DNA of 64,000 bases, taken from assembly GCF_000090795.2 (NCBI RefSeq), contig NW_003546250.1, positions 1 through 64,000 on the forward strand. The letters are read 5' to 3'. The position numbers and the translations under genes were made by a program. The stretch is from Amphimedon queenslandica. Lineage: Eukaryota > Porifera > Demospongiae > Haplosclerida > Niphatidae. The notes beneath the pieces are model-generated. The model made no database searches. It had not been told where the DNA came from and was given only the letters and a program-made list of their open reading frames with translations. Positions 29,661 through 50,885 of the stretch are shown here, piece by piece (within the stretch, counting starts at the first letter, position 1; every line of letters begins with the position of its first letter).

Positions 29661-31358
29661 TTTTATAGCAAGATGATTCACTGATGTTGCAGGACAGGGT
29701 TGCCTTTGCTTGTACTTATCTTGAGGATAAAAAGGTTTTCATTGCATCACATGACAGTCACATGACTATTGGAATTATTAGTTAAAAGAATATGTAACCA
29801 GCCTTAAGGAGAAAGTTATATCTTCAGGAAATATTGAGGGAATATTTCTAACTGGTAAGAATTTGTACATGTACATGTATTATGAGCCTCAATTGCAGGT
29901 CTGAATAATGATGGTATCTCATTACTAGCTCAATACGTTAATAAAGTAACTGACACTCTTTTTAATAAAATATACATTTTCATTATTTCATAGACTGGAG
30001 ATGTTCAAACAGCATGTTTCATATGTACTCAAGTATTACCAGCTGTTAATAGGAACAGGACGGTACACAGCTGGTTTGAAGGGTCAGTAAACATGTTCCT
30101 AATGTGATTAATAGACACACCCTTAGACTAGTAATCTACTAAACTCAGTTACACTAGTATTAATTAAACTTTCCCTTTTACTGTTAGCGAGTGTGTGTGT
30201 CTGCATATTCTAAAAACTAACTGTTCTACTTATTACACCTGCAGTATAAGTACAGCTGCTGTATAGTCCCAATACAGCTGCTGTATAGTCCCAATACAGC
30301 TGCTGTATAGAGTGACCATCATAGTACTACTGGTTCATCACACACACACCCACTTGGACTACATAATGTCTCAGTCTCCTAGTATACCATACAATGAATG
30401 AATGAATGAATGAATGGTGTCTGGAGAAATGGCCTGTATGCTGGTACATGTACATTAGTCTATTCCCACATGTACACTCAAGTGTGTCTGTGTTATTGTT
30501 GAAAGGTCATTAGATCATGTTTAATAGTTTTTATGACTAAACCCTCAACTTCCTATACCATCACAATCATACTCCTACTGTGTTAATATATACATGTAAG
30601 TGCCTGCTCCTTTTGAATTTGAAAGAACTGTAGTAGTCTATTATTATCTATTTATTTATTTTATTTATTTATTTATTTATTAGTTATAGAGATTTGTTGG
30701 ATCAGTGGAAGCTATGGAACGAAAGGTAAGTGTGTATTTACTGACCACACCTACTGACTGGTGTCATTAGAGCTCATTTTGATCATCAGCGGAAGCTGAT
30801 TGACCCGTCTTTTAAACTAGTGAAGAATGCATCGATACTCTGTACCTTCTGCAGTAAAGCAATTACCAGTGACGTCATGAGACAAGGTACATGTGATTGG
30901 TGGGTGGTGTGATAATAATCCGTCTCTTTATTGTAGATCGGTCTAAAGGAACCGCTAAAAAGGTAAGACTATTGTGGGTGTGTCTGACTCCACCCACTCC
31001 TTCAGTCGACTAGTTGTCCCAGTTGTCGTAAGCCGCTCCCAAGATGTGCTCTGTGTCTCCTCCACATGGTGGCAGGAACTAGCAAGGGGAAGGACCCAGG
31101 TTAGCCCATATCATAAACATGTCTTTATGTACATGTACATGTACAGGTGTGATAAACTCGTCTGACCAGTTTGGTCAGTGGTTCACCTGGTGCCAGACCT
31201 GCCGTCATGGGGGCCATGCCCTTCACATCAAAGAATGGTTCCAGTAAGTGATTTCATTCCCACGCTTTCATTCTCATACTTCCATTCCCAGGTCTCATAA
31301 TGTTTGTCCAGTTACTGATTGCAGCTGTCACTGTCTCCTCCTTGATGGGTGCACCTAA
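25638..31358 (+). CDS. MIOS: GATOR2 complex protein MIOS (WD repeats + zinc/RING-like C-terminus)
   Basis: Component of GATOR2, which relieves GATOR1 inhibition of mTORC1 on lysosomes in response to amino acids. The N-terminal exon [20 protein letters not shown] and the exons to about 28.1 kb form the WD propeller (VWDI-, [12 protein letters not shown]-type strands). The alpha-solenoid follows ([74 protein letters not shown]). The C-terminal zinc-binding region is readable as [47 protein letters not shown] and [17 protein letters not shown]-stop. This last block is a continuous match to animal MIOS. Introns carry (ATT)n, CT-rich tracts and a repeat copy; the one at about 30.08-30.68 kb is over 600 bp. 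Confidence 0.94.
26555..26631. repeat. CT-rich polypyrimidine tract at a MIOS 3' splice site
   Basis: About 75 bp of CTCCCT/CCTCCC repeats end in CTCCTTCAG before the exon GTCATGGTGAAAGC. It probably acts as a much expanded polypyrimidine tract. Confidence 0.8.
26743..26879. repeat. (ATT/GTT)n microsatellite in MIOS intron
   Basis: About 45 trinucleotides, mostly ATT with interspersed GTT and leading ATC units, ending just before the splice acceptor GGTTTTTAG. Further ATT tracts in this gene lie at 27801-27857, 28150-28211 and 29405-29447. Confidence 0.9.
28550..28765 (+). repeat. 185-bp-family copy (MIOS intron)
   Basis: AAAATTGAGGAATTCTCTCC, TTTCATTTTCGGTGAAATTT and GACCAAAGACCCTGTACTAT, then AGTACAAGGACTTTGGTCTG and ATTTTGGAGCAACTTTAAAA. 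The palindrome at 28671-28690 has one mismatch (AAGG for AGGG). Confidence 0.75.
30251..30310. repeat. 22-bp minisatellite, about three copies (MIOS intron)
   Basis: The unit TACAGCTGCTGTATAGTCCC plus AA is repeated at 30251, 30273 and 30295 without mismatch. Each unit contains the palindrome TACAGCTGCTGTA. Confidence 0.85.
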
Positions 31359-32112
31359 TTAATATTCATTGTTAATTAATTTACGACTAATAAATTACAT
31401 GTAGAAGGTGTGGTATATTAATTTAAGTGTGCTTTCCAGGGTAATCATATAATTATTACTATCTTTATTAAATTTGTTATTACAGTCAGCAAAATAACTA
31501 GGTACTTATAATTCTGTAATTTCCACACTACATGTCTTGTGTTGATATCATTATTATTAATCTTGTGTCTCATTCCTTCAGTAAACAGAGCCAGTCATTC
31601 TAACACCAGCTGGTCTCTTTCCTCTTCTCTTTAATCATCATGATGGTTACAGTTGTATAGTACTTCATTTCCTATTTCATTTCATCACTAAATGTCCCTT
31701 AGGACTAGGAGACCTTATGACTCCTGACTGCTAGTAAATACTATCAATTTATAGTAAATACCATTAACTAGTCAAGAGTGCAGCCCATGTACAATAATGT
31801 GTACTCTTGTTGTTTACAAGTTGTGTGGTTTTGGCTGTGACATGAGATGATCAAAGTGTCTCTGACCACAATCTCTCTCCCTTACTCATTTCCGCCCACT
31901 CTTTTCATAAAAATGTTATTAAATTAGGAAGAAACGTTATGTTTGATCCAAGGATAGCATTACTAGCTTATAAATGAGCTTATCCTCAATAATAATGTGT
32001 GCAACATAAAGTACACTATGTATTGTAACTGAATAGTGCCGGGTATTGTGGTAGAAGCTGTACTATCTCATCATAAATGTCAATATCTATAAGCAGAATC
32101 CATTACTAGTGA
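31359..32112. other. Intergenic between convergent MIOS and RPA3
   Basis: 754 bp, AT-rich, with CACATGTAG-type words and short pyrimidine runs near 31610 and 31870. No splice-joined coding chain could be built on either strand. Probably 3' untranslated regions and spacer. Confidence 0.45.
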
Positions 32113-32487
32113 CTAAGAGGAGGTTTCATTACCAAGGTTATCTCCCCAGTTGCTGGTCCTTGATACAGAGATAGACAGGTCAGGTTCAACTCGTCCAATT
32201 ACTTCAACAAACAATGAAAGTGGTTCACTCTACAATTCATTAATTTACAATACAATGAGTATTGAACTATATCTAACCAGAGGTTGTTGAAAATGAATGT
32301 TAATGTTCTTCTTGTCGCTTGATTCCAGTTGTACAGACCTTAAACCACTAGTTGTTCCAAGCTGCAGTTCAATTAATAATTAATTAATGATTATTTGAGT
32401 TACCCCTTTAGTTCTTCCAACTATGGATACCGTTTGACCAATGTACTTGGGCAATTGGGAACCATTCACTCTTGGACTGGCCTCCAT
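32113..32487 (-). CDS. RPA3: Replication protein A 14 kDa subunit (RPA3)-like
   Basis: A small three-exon gene without a long open frame. First exon from 32487: MEASPRVNGSQLPKYIGQTV then SIVGRTKG; second: LGTTSGLRSVQLESSDKKNI then NIHFQQPL; third: SEPLSLFVEVIGRVEPDLSI, SVSRTSNWGDNLGN and stop at 32113-32115. The total is about 97 residues. The order R.N...L..YIG..V..VGR, then a beta-strand with VxLES, then FVEVIGRV matches the OB fold of RPA3 (human P.RIN..ML..FI...V.FVGR ... IVEVVGRV). RPA3 is the smallest subunit of the single-strand DNA-binding heterotrimer. Splice sites are GT-AG. The C-terminus is shorter than in human. Confidence 0.78.
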
Positions 32488-32754
32488 ATTGACTAGGGAA
32501 ATTCAAAAAAGCCAATTTTTGTTAATTTTTGCACATTTTTTTAACTTTTTTTGAAGAAAAAATAATTCCTTTTTATTTGAATCTTTGAATAGATCTATAC
32601 CGTATAGACTCTATTGTCCTATTAAATAGTTCGTATACGGTAATCTACATACTCTTATAAAACAGCGAGTAATAGGATGCAAAATAAACAGAAACTCATT
32701 TTCACTTCTCAAAGTTTACGGCAGGCAGTGCTCTACCAGTCCTTCACACAAGTA
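32488..32754. promoter_or_regulatory. Divergent RPA3/PH-PTB promoter with inverted repeat
   Basis: 267 bp between opposed starts. TACCGTATA at 32598-32606 is mirrored by TATACGGTA at 32634-32642, a 45-bp inverted-repeat unit. Upstream are T-rich and A-rich runs (GTTAATTTTTGCACATTTTT). The inverted repeat may be a small foldback element or an operator-like site. Confidence 0.5.
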
Positions 32755-34555
32755 ATGGCTGCATCTCCCTCGAGCCCCCTCTCCCCCCTCGCCCCTGATG
32801 TCGAGATACTATTTGAGAGCTACCTACAGAAAACACCTCCACTGGACAAACTCTTTGTGGTAAGCCGTCACTGATACACTGATAGATTGTACTGCAGTCT
32901 ACTACCTAATGCAGTAAAGAGCTGCTTGGTGTTGGCCATTTTAGGATTAGTTTTGTCTAATTAACGTTTTGAATTTGAACAAAGAAGCCAATTTTCACTC
33001 ACTGCTAAAGGATTTACAGCTCAATGCATTGGGACCTCCTTCAGTTTATCTAACACTTCACAATTAACTGCCCTCTCTCTCTCTCTCTCTTTCTCTCTTT
33101 AGAAATGGAAGAAGAGGTGGTTTGTTCTGTCCAGGACTAATCCAGTAAGTAAATGCAATGAAATGATATCCGCAATAAATTTATCTCTCTCGCTCTCTCT
33201 CTCTCTCAGCATGATCCCAACAGCATTGATCTGTCATACTACAATGACCGAACAATGAAGGAGAAAAGAGGAACAATAAATCTTGCAAAGTTTATCGGAA
33301 TACGTCCAAATGCCAAGATCGGTCATAAAGAGAACGTGTTTGCCATAGAGACTCAGGAGAGAAAGTTTATTCTAAGAGCCAGCGATCAAAGGACTAAGAA
33401 CATATGGCTAGCTAAACTCTGCGAGTTTTGCGGACAAGGTAAACAACTAATGATATTGCCTAGCAACAGTGATGAGTTCATTTGTATGCAATAACAGTAT
33501 TAATGAAAGCTTGTTTAGTCTTACTGATATTAAATGTAATAATGACACATACACACACACAATGGGGTTATTGTCATAATGATATCTCTTTAGAACCCGT
33601 CTATCACGTACACATACCAACACAACCTTCTGCTGAAAGTGGAGAAGGAATATTCAAATTCAATTCTCGTGGATCGATATCAATAATCTCACCTAGCGAC
33701 AGTCACTCCCTCCTTGAAGTACCTCTGAAGGACATCAGGCGAGTTGGATCCATGCTCATCAACAACAGGGACATACTCTGGATTGAGACTTGCAGGTCTT
33801 GTAAGAATTCCAGTGAATTGGACCAATTCATATTCTTTGTGATATCGTCCGGGGCCTACGCCCGCCAGTCTTTGGTACGAGAGTTAAAAATAATGACAGA
33901 GAAGGCGACTGGAGTATTCCTAATCCTCGAGGAGACCAGTCCTACAGAAATGGCATATATTTCCCGGAGTCATTATGGCTGTCCCTCATTCCCAGTGATG
34001 GCTAGGAACAGGATACTCTATGGTGGGCTGATCCCCTCAGGAGCTACACTCCACTCTCTAATGGCAGCTGGGGATGTATTGAGGAGACCCAGTGAACCCA
34101 TAATGAATGTGGGCGTGTCACTAGAAGAGATAGCTACAAAACCAAGTAGGCGTGGCACTATAGGGTCCTCTCCTACTACACCATACCCACCAGGTAGGCC
34201 AGTCCTCTCTCGTGGTCCTACGTCACTGGATCGGTTTAGGAAACCCAGTTTAACCTCCATGAGCTCTCAGAACTCAACGGACGGTACCGGCAGTGAAGAG
34301 GTTCACACTCCTCTCTCCGATGGAGTGTTTGATCCTCCTGTTCTTTCTCCTCTCAAGCGGAAACTCTCTCAAAAGGATTCCCTCTCAAGCCATGGATCAT
34401 CAACTGGTTCTCAACCTATTCCCGAGGATGAGGAACTCTCCCTGTCCAATTCAAGACGTCTTTCCAAGTCTCGTCCTGACCTTCATCGTCCAAATGTACC
34501 ACCTCGGTCTCCAGCGTCCCTCAAACTGAGGTCAACCACACCCTCTGCACTGTAA
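32755..34555 (+). CDS. PH + IRS-type PTB domain adaptor (DOK/IRS-like)
   Basis: A signalling adaptor. The PH domain opens with KWKKRWFVLSRTNP and closes with TKNIWLAKLCEFCGQ. The IRS-type PTB domain follows (GIFKFNSRGSISIISPS, VPLKDIRRVGS, DILWIETCRSC, FIFFVISSGAYARQSLVREL). This order is that of DOK and IRS proteins, which sit under receptor tyrosine kinases. The C-terminal tail of about 190 residues is Ser/Pro/Arg-rich (RRLSKSRPDLHRPNVPPRSP) and has almost no tyrosine: only TTPYPPG is seen, with no YxxM or NPxY. The usual phosphotyrosine docking function is therefore doubtful. The start is ambiguous: an in-frame ATG at 32677 also exists; 32755 (MAASPSSPLSPL) is preferred. Exons are separated by three introns with CT repeats near 33070 and 33190. 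Confidence 0.8.
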
Positions 34556-35062
34556 ACCCCACCCACTCACACTGAACAACTCATGCAAAAGAAACAGTAA
34601 CATATTGTATCATAAAATACCTGATAAATGATAATATTATTATAATTATTAATTAAATAATGTTGTTTTTGTACATACTTTCATTTTTCCACAAGTAACA
34701 TTATCATCAAGGCATTCAGTTGTTACAATCAATTCCAAGAAACAGATTAGATTAATAATAATAATAATAACAATAATAATGACTGTTATTTATTTTCATT
34801 TCACAGCACTCAATGTAAACAAGACAAAGTGATTGTAGCTTTAAACTCACACACAAAACACTTTCAACATGACCTTAAAATACAAACACACACACACACA
34901 CACACACACTGGCTGGACTGGAGTGAGTTATGGTCTAACAGTTTCATTATAAACAGACAGACAGCAGTGTTTGTGGACAATACTTGACTGTTCATAAGGA
35001 GAGGGTAACCATTAACATTCAGTGACTACTTAATGATGAAACTAATCAATACAACATCATGA

Positions 35063-35115
<53 letters not shown>

Positions 35116-35374
35116 GTATGAATGACTGAATAATGAATTAAAAGTGAATTAGTGATTAATTAATTAGTTCGGTTAGCTTTCAAATCTTTTAAACTATTAC
35201 TATTAAAAAGAGAGTGACCTCAATACATTATCAGTTCATTAATCTACACATAATCTATGAACTGGAACAACTTACTGACACTATAAGGCTTCACTTAAGG
35301 ACTCATTCTCCTCCAGTTTCATTCCCATTCCTATTGGAACAGGAATGAAACATGCTGTATCATGGTACATGCAC
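34556..35374. other. Intergenic between convergent PH-PTB and KIF5 genes
   Basis: 819 bp of 3' flank holding (CA)n at about 34885-34908 and (AAT)n at about 35068-35115. An alternative last KIF5 exon (acceptor CAATAG near 35335) is possible but unproven. No other gene is seen. Confidence 0.5.
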
Positions 35375-42319
<6,945 letters not shown>

Positions 42320-42505
42320 AGGAGGGACTCTCTTTCCCGCGAACACCCGGGCTAAGCTTATTCTAATTAAAGAGCACTCCAAAGTATACAAAAAGCAGGA
42401 AACTAAGAAATACGGATTGGTTAGATCTGTACAGAAGAAATACAGAGATTCAGAGTTTACGGTGTAGGTGGAGTTTGCTAATTTAACCCTTTACCTTAAA
42501 AAAAG
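42320..42505. promoter_or_regulatory. Divergent KIF5/GNPTG promoter
   Basis: 186 bp between opposed starts, with CCCGCGAACACCCGGGC close to KIF5 and an AT-rich part near GNPTG. No CACGTG is present. Shared promoter role inferred from spacing. Confidence 0.5.
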
Positions 42506-42976
42506 ATGGCAGTAACTCTTTTGTTTTGTAAGGCAAAGGTTTCCAGTTTTGTTTATCAGTTACTGTACTTATAGTGTCCTGTTTAGTGATCGGAGCCAGT
42601 TTAGAACCAGTTAGGATCAAGATAGTTGATGCTCCTCATCATAACAGACACTATTCATCCCCCACTAGGTACAGTGCCCATTCAATATGTATGATATATC
42701 ACCTTTTGAACATTATACTGTCAGTACTAGGAAGCTAATGTTGAGAGGTCCCCCAGCTCCTATCTCAGGACCACCTCATCTTAAAGCATTAGCTGGGGAG
42801 TGCTATCAAACAAGATATAAGAAGTATCTTATATAAACATTGAATAATATAACTACCCTCTTATAGTTATGCTTATGACGTGTGCCCATTTTTTAATGTG
42901 ACACAGAAGGAAGAAACAGGAATGTGGAACCGCTTCCATGGAGTATTAGGGTATGGCCATTTTTGATATGGCCTTG

Positions 42977-43042
<66 letters not shown>

Positions 43043-44235
43043 TTAGTGTGTGGAGGGAATGGGTCATTGAAGGTGACAGGTTTGTTGGAATGAGGTTTGC
43101 CCTTGGAGAGAAGTGTGGTAGAACTGACAGAGAAGCAAAAGTAAAGAGTTGAGAATTAGTGTTGTACAAGAATTATGTCCTCCTCTCCTTAATCTTTATG
43201 TAGATATTGTTCAAGTGTAGCATTATAACTAAACTGACAAACATCACTGAACCAAGCACTTGTAAGTATACTATATGGCTATGGACTCCACTGGCCTGTT
43301 TCAAAGGAGCCATGCAAGGTATGAGTCACACTATAATGACACACTAGAGAGAGATACTCTCTCTCTCCTCATAGTGTACAGAGTATTCACACCAAAACAG
43401 ATCAATGAATGGGATGAGATAAACCATGAGTTTCATTCAGACCTGATCACAAAGCAAGGACTTATGAAGAAGAGAAGAGAGCTCCTCTTATCAGCTGGAC
43501 TCTATTATAATTTCAGTAAAGATGAAGAGTATATTAGCAATGAACATATGCCTGTAGCAGCCAGTTATGGTAATACTGCAAAAAATAATCCAGGTAATTA
43601 ATAATTAATTGATTAATTATTAATTAATTATTGTTTATTAGGTTACAGTGTCTCATCTTGTCATGTGGTAAGGATTAGAGGGAGAGAGAGCTAGAGGAAG
43701 AGAGGGGGAGGGAAGGGAAGGGAAGGGAAGTGGTAATTAGTTGCTATTACTATAGGATCTTGCTAAAACTGAAGAAGAATTAAAGAAAATGAAGTTAAAA
43801 TTGGAAGCTTTTGAGAAAATACTTGATCAGAATCCATCACTGAAGATACAGATTAATACATTAATGAGTGCAAGCAACCACACAAATAATACTGGACAGA
43901 ATAGGAGCACTGATCAAGGAAATCAAGTTAATGATCTACAAAAAGAAGGAAATGATCAACAAAATCAAGCTAATAATCGAGTTAATGGTCAACACAATCA
44001 AGGGGATGGTAAACAAAATCAGGAAAATGAAGTTAATGATGGAGTCAATGGTGGACGAAATCAAGTTAACGGTCAACAAAATCAAGTTAATGATCAACCA
44101 GTGATTTCACATGATGACATACTTCAAAATCCAATCAATTTGGATCAAAATCGGGAAAGAAATCATGTTAATCAGCGATATGGTGATACTTCTGATCATA
44201 AAAAGCTGAAGCAAATAAAAGAATCTCTAAAATAA
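42506..44235 (+). CDS. GNPTG: GlcNAc-1-phosphotransferase gamma subunit (GNPTG) with Asn/Gln-rich tail
   Basis: The gamma subunit of the Golgi enzyme that starts the mannose-6-phosphate tag on lysosomal hydrolases. Readable order: signal peptide MAVTLLFLSCLVIGA, then PAPISGPPHLKALAGECY, YDVCPFFNVTQKEETGMWNR, GVWREWVIEGDRFVGMRFAL, NITEPSTCKYTIWLWTPLAC, and VYRVFTPKQINEWDEINHEF followed by DLITKQGLMKKRRELLLSAG. All align by eye with human GNPTG, including the MRH-like cysteines. Short introns lie at about 42606-42664 (59 bp) and 43320-43375, among others. The last exon adds about 100 residues of Asn/Gln-rich repeats (NDQQNQ, VNGQHNQ, VNGQQNQ) not found in vertebrate GNPTG. Stop at 44233-44235, 112 bp before the CAPN7 start. 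Confidence 0.88.
42978..43041. repeat. (ATT)n microsatellite in GNPTG intron
   Basis: About 21 ATT units ending ATTATTAATTTAG at the 3' splice site before the VWREW exon. Confidence 0.92.
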
Positions 44236-44347
44236 TTTAAAATACGTTTATTTTGTACATTATTTATTAATTTTAACACTACAAGCCACTCCTACTATCG
44301 CCCACTTATGTAATAACTAGCCCTGCCCATAAACAACTCATCTTAAA

Positions 44348-48376
<4,029 letters not shown>

Positions 48377-48539
48377 CAGCAACCATCATATTATTATAAT
48401 TATTATTATATATACATGCATCTATTAACAGCTGTTTATTTTGCTGCAATCATTGTCTTTCTCTTCAGAATATTTTTATCCATTTATAAGAAACACTAAC
48501 AGCACTTGATTCAGAATGTCATGTCTCTGACTTGCAATT

Positions 48540-48665
48540 CTTAAGCAACTTCAAAAATTCATAAAAGTTCCAAATGTTACCAGAATCAGCTCAAACTTTC
48601 TACGCAGCATAAAAACGTGTATATGTATCAGGTAATTCAGGAATTCTCTACTTTCATTTTTGATA
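48540..48665 (+). repeat. Partial 185-bp-family copy between CAPN7 and SPATA48-like gene
   Basis: Contains AGCAACTTCAAAAATTCATA, CAGAATCAGCTCAAACTTTC, TACGCAGCATAAAAACGTGT and ATATGTATCAGG, then GGAATTCTCTACTTTCATTT. It lies where the promoter of the next gene is expected. Confidence 0.65.
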
Positions 48666-48756
48666 GACAAACTGCGACATTAATTATGCGTGGGTGTTAC
48701 ATTCCAGCCCCACCCCTTAGCAACAGTTTCCCGCGATTACCCGGGAGAGAACAGCA

Positions 48757-50626
48757 ATGGTTGAAACTGCTGTACGGCCCAGACCTCATTTCTCTACTTT
48801 CCTCCTCAGCGATGCCAACGCTGGAGGAGACGGGCTCTCCTTTCATGAATACAAGAGACTCCTCCGCTCACAAAGAGTGAGTTTACTTCAGGAGAAGCAG
48901 TCTCGTTCAAGAGTCCCTGGCTATAAATGGAGCCTCCCTCCTAAAGATTGTTCTAGAGTACTGACTAGAGGGAACAAGACTGAAGATAAAGGAATCCAAA
49001 CCAGCAGCACTAATGAAGAGAAGGAACTAACTGAGGAAGGAGCGGATCAAAATAAAGAGCTAGTAGACTATCCGCAAACTGTAACTGATCATAAAAATGG
49101 TATGACAGGAAGATGTCTATTGCAGTAAATATCAACCCTTCCCCTCCTTCTCTCTCTCTAGTTTGCATTATTCCTCCTCCAGTCACTAATTTAACATCAC
49201 GTGAAGCAAGGAGGCTGAAGTCGGGTGCAAGATCTGCAGTAACAGCAAGAGTGATGGTTAAACCTAGTGGCTATCATGATACAGCCAGACCACAGACAGC
49301 AAGATGTATTGGAGGAGACACAAGAGATGAAGCAAAGGAAGAAGAGTATGAGAGGAGTGAAGAGTATGGGCCTCCCTGGAAAATGCCTGGAAGCAATGAA
49401 AGCGCAGTAAGTGGAAATAAGTGAAAATAAGCAGCATCATTAATAATAATTAATAGGTGGTTGATGTTGATAAGTTGTTGCATTCTTATCGTTGGGATAG
49501 TTCAACTAAAAGGTAAGTGGTATATGCATCCCATTGCACAACACTAACATTATCAATATGAATCATTATTTACTATGAATAGTATACTTAGTATGAATAA
49601 TATACTTGGTATGAATATAATCATTATAGAGGCTACAATGAGGTGCCATGGGATAACAAGTTACCTCCAGGAACACTGCACAGTCCATCAAACACATCAA
49701 TACTCTCCCTCCCTGATCCAGTCTCTCTGAGGTTCACCAACAAAAGGAATGAGCTCTATCCCAGCCAATGGCAGGTGAGGATGATAATGGTGATATATAC
49801 AGGACTGGACACAACCTCCTTTCCTTTAATCCAACCTTTTCTGTTAATATCTTTTCTTTTAATAGTCATTGGGTAGTGCTTGGGATGGAGTGCAGAGTAG
49901 AAATGGTTTTACTTCACTTAACAATTCATTGTATGGTATTATTATTATTATATAAATTATTAATTATCATTGCAGTTTCTCACCATTCAAAAATACACTA
50001 CATGTACCAGGATACTCGTAAGTTCATTAATATTCATGTAAATGTAACCACACCCACCACCAGGGGACACACGTTTGGCGAGCCTGACAGGATTAATGGA
50101 GACTTTGCAGCTGTAGCTATACAGAGGAAGACACCTCATCCAACCAGCACATCAAAGTGAGAATTTAACACAATCATCACCAGTAATTAGTAGTAATTTA
50201 TAACTATCATTATTATCATTATTATTGCTAGGAAGCCCAATATTCCTGGATATACAGGTTGCTCTCATTGGTCTAATGATAGAGAAGCACTGAGTAGATT
50301 ACCTCAACCAAACCAATACACCATTGACTTCACTAAAAGGTACTTACCTGTGTATGCAGGAGCATAAACCTTATCCTTGTCATCCAATATTTGCTTTCAT
50401 TTCATGACTGCATGCTAATCACTGGAAACTGGTCTATACTGCAATAGACCTAATAGTGATACCATTACTAATAATTGATGACACTTACTCTTGGATTCTC
50501 CGTAGGTCAGTGCCTGCTCCAGATTATAAATGTTCTCCATTTGTTCGAACCAGTCCTCTATCTAAAATGATAACACTAGTCTCTCCATTCAATCCTTACA
50601 ATAAAATAGAACACAATGATTATTAA
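48757..50626 (+). CDS. SPATA48/SPMIP7-like candidate sperm/ciliary protein
   Basis: The exons join in one frame over about 1.9 kb to give a basic protein of roughly 410 residues without membrane segments: MVETAVRPRPHFSTFLLSDA; IPPPVTNLTSREARRLKSGA; VVDVDKLLHSYRWDSSTKRG; LRFTNKRNELYPSQWQ; LHVPGYSGHTFGEPDRINGD; NIPGYTGCSHWSNDREALSR; and a C-terminus SPLSKMITLVSPFNPYNKIE ending HNDY-stop. The repeated PGYSG/PGYTG motifs and the final PLS+...PFNPYNK block recall SPATA48, an axonemal/sperm microtubule protein, but this is from memory and not certain. The start at 48757 is the first ATG of the frame; an overlapping frame upstream could add exons. Choanocyte and sperm cilia would be the expected site. 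Confidence 0.5.
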
Positions 50627-50765
50627 ATTATTAACTTAATTTATCATTAAATATTATATTAGTTCACTAGTATTACATGTATTTTCCAACAGTTGCCAAT
50701 TTTTTGAAACAAAAAATTAGAAAAAAACTCTTCAAAAATTACACGAAAAATGATACAAAATAAGT

Positions 50766-50796
<31 letters not shown>

Positions 50797-50885
50797 TGTG
50801 AGATAATAACACATTGCTCTTTATAACAACAATAATAATAATAAAATAATAATAATAATAATAATTGCCTGGTAAATACGAAACC

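Noticed and set aside
35280-35345. Extra last exon of KIF5 after an acceptor CAATAG
   Set aside because: Several phases give short, unconserved tails; without transcript data it cannot be preferred over the stop at 35375.
43275-43601. Independent gene starting at the ATG at 43275
   Set aside because: The frame before about 43376 belongs to the end of the preceding GNPTG exon and an intron; the downstream part is the GNPTG exon VYRVFTPKQ.
48617-48880. Upstream overlapping frame before the SPATA48-like gene
   Set aside because: It begins inside a repeat copy and has no continuation into the downstream exons; the 48757 frame joins cleanly.
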